From Tricholoma matsutake (Eukaryota; Basidiomycota; Agaricomycetes; Agaricales; Tricholomataceae): a stretch of DNA of 64,000 bases. The stretch is from contig AP026538.1 of assembly GCA_026075535.2 (NCBI GenBank), forward strand, positions 1,178,001-1,242,000. Reading direction: 5' to 3'. The position numbers were made by a program, and so were the translations under genes. The stretch's first letter is position 1; each line of letters starts with the position of its first letter. Positions 63,011-64,000 of this stretch are shown piece by piece. Below the pieces are notes generated by a model. That model ran no database searches. It saw nothing but the letters and a program-made list of their open reading frames with translations, and was not told the origin of the DNA.

Positions 63011-63479
63011 CTGCCCTGAACTTCCCTCAATGATAGAGATTCCCAATGTTCACTGGGGAACTAAGTCTAAGGACAAGGACATTGACATTGACAAAATAGG
63101 GCAGCCCGCTGGTATATCCTGCTGAGCCTGAAATCCCAGAGAAATCATGGTCCCATCAAATGAGACCTTCTCAAGGCACATCCGAACTGCACCTGGTCAT
63201 GCAGGGGGAATCCTGACAATCCACAGCATGAGGAGAGATGGCGATGTTGGAGAGCACCCCAAGGGTACGGTACATGGGCAATTCTAAGGTGCTGGCCATG
63301 TTGGACAAGGTTCTAGAAACCAAGGACCAGGAGAACTGGGACAAAACTGGGCTGCAGGACAGAGATAATGTACGCGGAGATAATGTAGGCCTGAACTTCT
63401 TATCCATTGATCATCAACTTGTTGATCAGGGCATATTGCCTAGGTCTCCAACCCCATTCCCTGTTATTAGCCGACTACT
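63011..63479. other. Unassigned region
   Basis: May contain upstream parts of the SET-like fragment on the minus strand. A plus frame at 63238-63483 and a minus frame at 63171-63407 overlap; neither is recognised. Confidence 0.3.
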
Positions 63480-63625
63480 GTAAGGGCAACCTTACGATCA
63501 GAGTCCTAAGAACTCAATACTTGCAAGCAAAACCAAAGTTTAGATTCAATAACTATTGAACAAGAAAAGACCCATACCTTGCAAGGGAAAACCAAAGAGA
63601 AAACTCTAAGGAGTCCAGTGCAAGG
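63480..63625. repeat. LTR-like dispersed repeat related to 3655-3800
   Basis: GTAAGGGCAACCTTA, two GCAAG...AAACC words and GAGAAAACTCTAAGGA appear in the same order as in the 3.7-kb copy. Probably a terminal repeat of an element that extends beyond the window. Confidence 0.55.
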
Positions 63626-63729
63626 CCAAAGTATATATATGGAAGGCATGCAACATTCTAAAATACTTGGAGCCCCTTCCATCCTAGCACTAATTCAGAT
63701 CCAGGGTCACGTTCCCATTTGGGGAGACG

Positions 63730-63805
63730 GCCATCAATCAGTGATAGTGTCTGCATCAGGCCATACTCGGTAAGTGGTGTCTGCATCAGGCCATGATTGG
63801 TAATG
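63730..63805. repeat. Short tandem repeat, 30-bp unit
   Basis: GTGTCTGCATCAGGCCAT occurs twice in tandem at a 30-bp spacing. No gene is seen in the final 350 bp. Confidence 0.6.
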
Positions 63806-64000
63806 GGCATGCAAAGACATCCTCGATCATTTCTGCAGGTGCAATGATTGTGCAGGGTATTGACTGTGAGAATGGTGAGAGTACAATAGGGGCTGATGGA
63901 TTGACATATCAGACTGTTTGTAGATGGTTGGCACAAACAGCGCCTCATTGCACGAACATTTGCGGGTGTGCAGAAATGTTTGCAAATGTGCGCCAACCAT

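Overview
This window looks like part of an agaricomycete (mushroom-forming basidiomycete) nuclear genome. The host genes have many short GT-AG introns of about 50-110 nt. There is a KDZ-transposon-associated CxC5-type fragment, chromodomain Ty3/gypsy and copia elements of a kind familiar from basidiomycetes, and short secreted and Pro/Ser-rich proteins. No species can be named from sequence alone.

Layout. 1-7.3 kb is repeat-rich: satellite-like repeats flanking an eroded Ty3/gypsy piece on the minus strand, two MITEs (one a 663-bp foldback palindrome), and a small transposon-associated PHD-finger gene. 7.4-20.7 kb is a host gene island: a small secreted cysteine-rich protein (8947-9363), a Pro/Ser-rich protein of 607 aa (11094-12917), a CCCH zinc-finger gene (about 14217-15242, minus), a 10-exon RBR E3 ubiquitin ligase of the RNF216/TRIAD3 type (15747-17851, minus) and an ASCC1/AKAP7-type 2H-phosphoesterase gene (18471-20654, plus). 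From 20.9 kb to the end the window is a nested transposon cluster.

Nesting order that can be read directly: a CxC5 coding region (20927-21300) is split by a 5.9-kb copia element (21306-27236, TSD CACCA), which itself carries a 443-bp hAT-like MITE (8-bp TSD). The CxC5 reading continues at 27242 and is cut again by a plus-strand copia element (5' LTR 27371-27723). That copia is invaded by a 2.2-kb TIR element exactly at its gag start codon. A minus-strand Ty3/gypsy element (about 31925-37390) holds a second member of the same TIR family inside its integrase. A third member sits inside a different TIR element (42631-45382, TSD GTTGCCGC). Further right are a second PHD-finger gene, an intron-rich unknown gene, a Tc1/mariner-like (IS630/DDE_3) transposase with a convergent accessory ORF, a chromodomain gypsy with an intact gag (51280-52377) and an internally deleted pol, and a nearly intact copia (56637-61577, TSD ATTAT).

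The most interesting material is the family at 27967-30165, 32390-34549 and 43071-44528. Each copy has matching TIRs with 8-bp target duplications, and carries near each end a tRNA-like module (A box plus B box) directed outward. The interior is GC-rich, with a recurrent palindromic motif, evenly spaced hairpins and a conserved intron-like segment. A second result is that the 56.6-61.6 kb copia copy seems to have been inactivated by CpG transitions alone: four in-frame TGA codons at expected Arg positions, and five LTR-LTR differences all at ancestral CpG.
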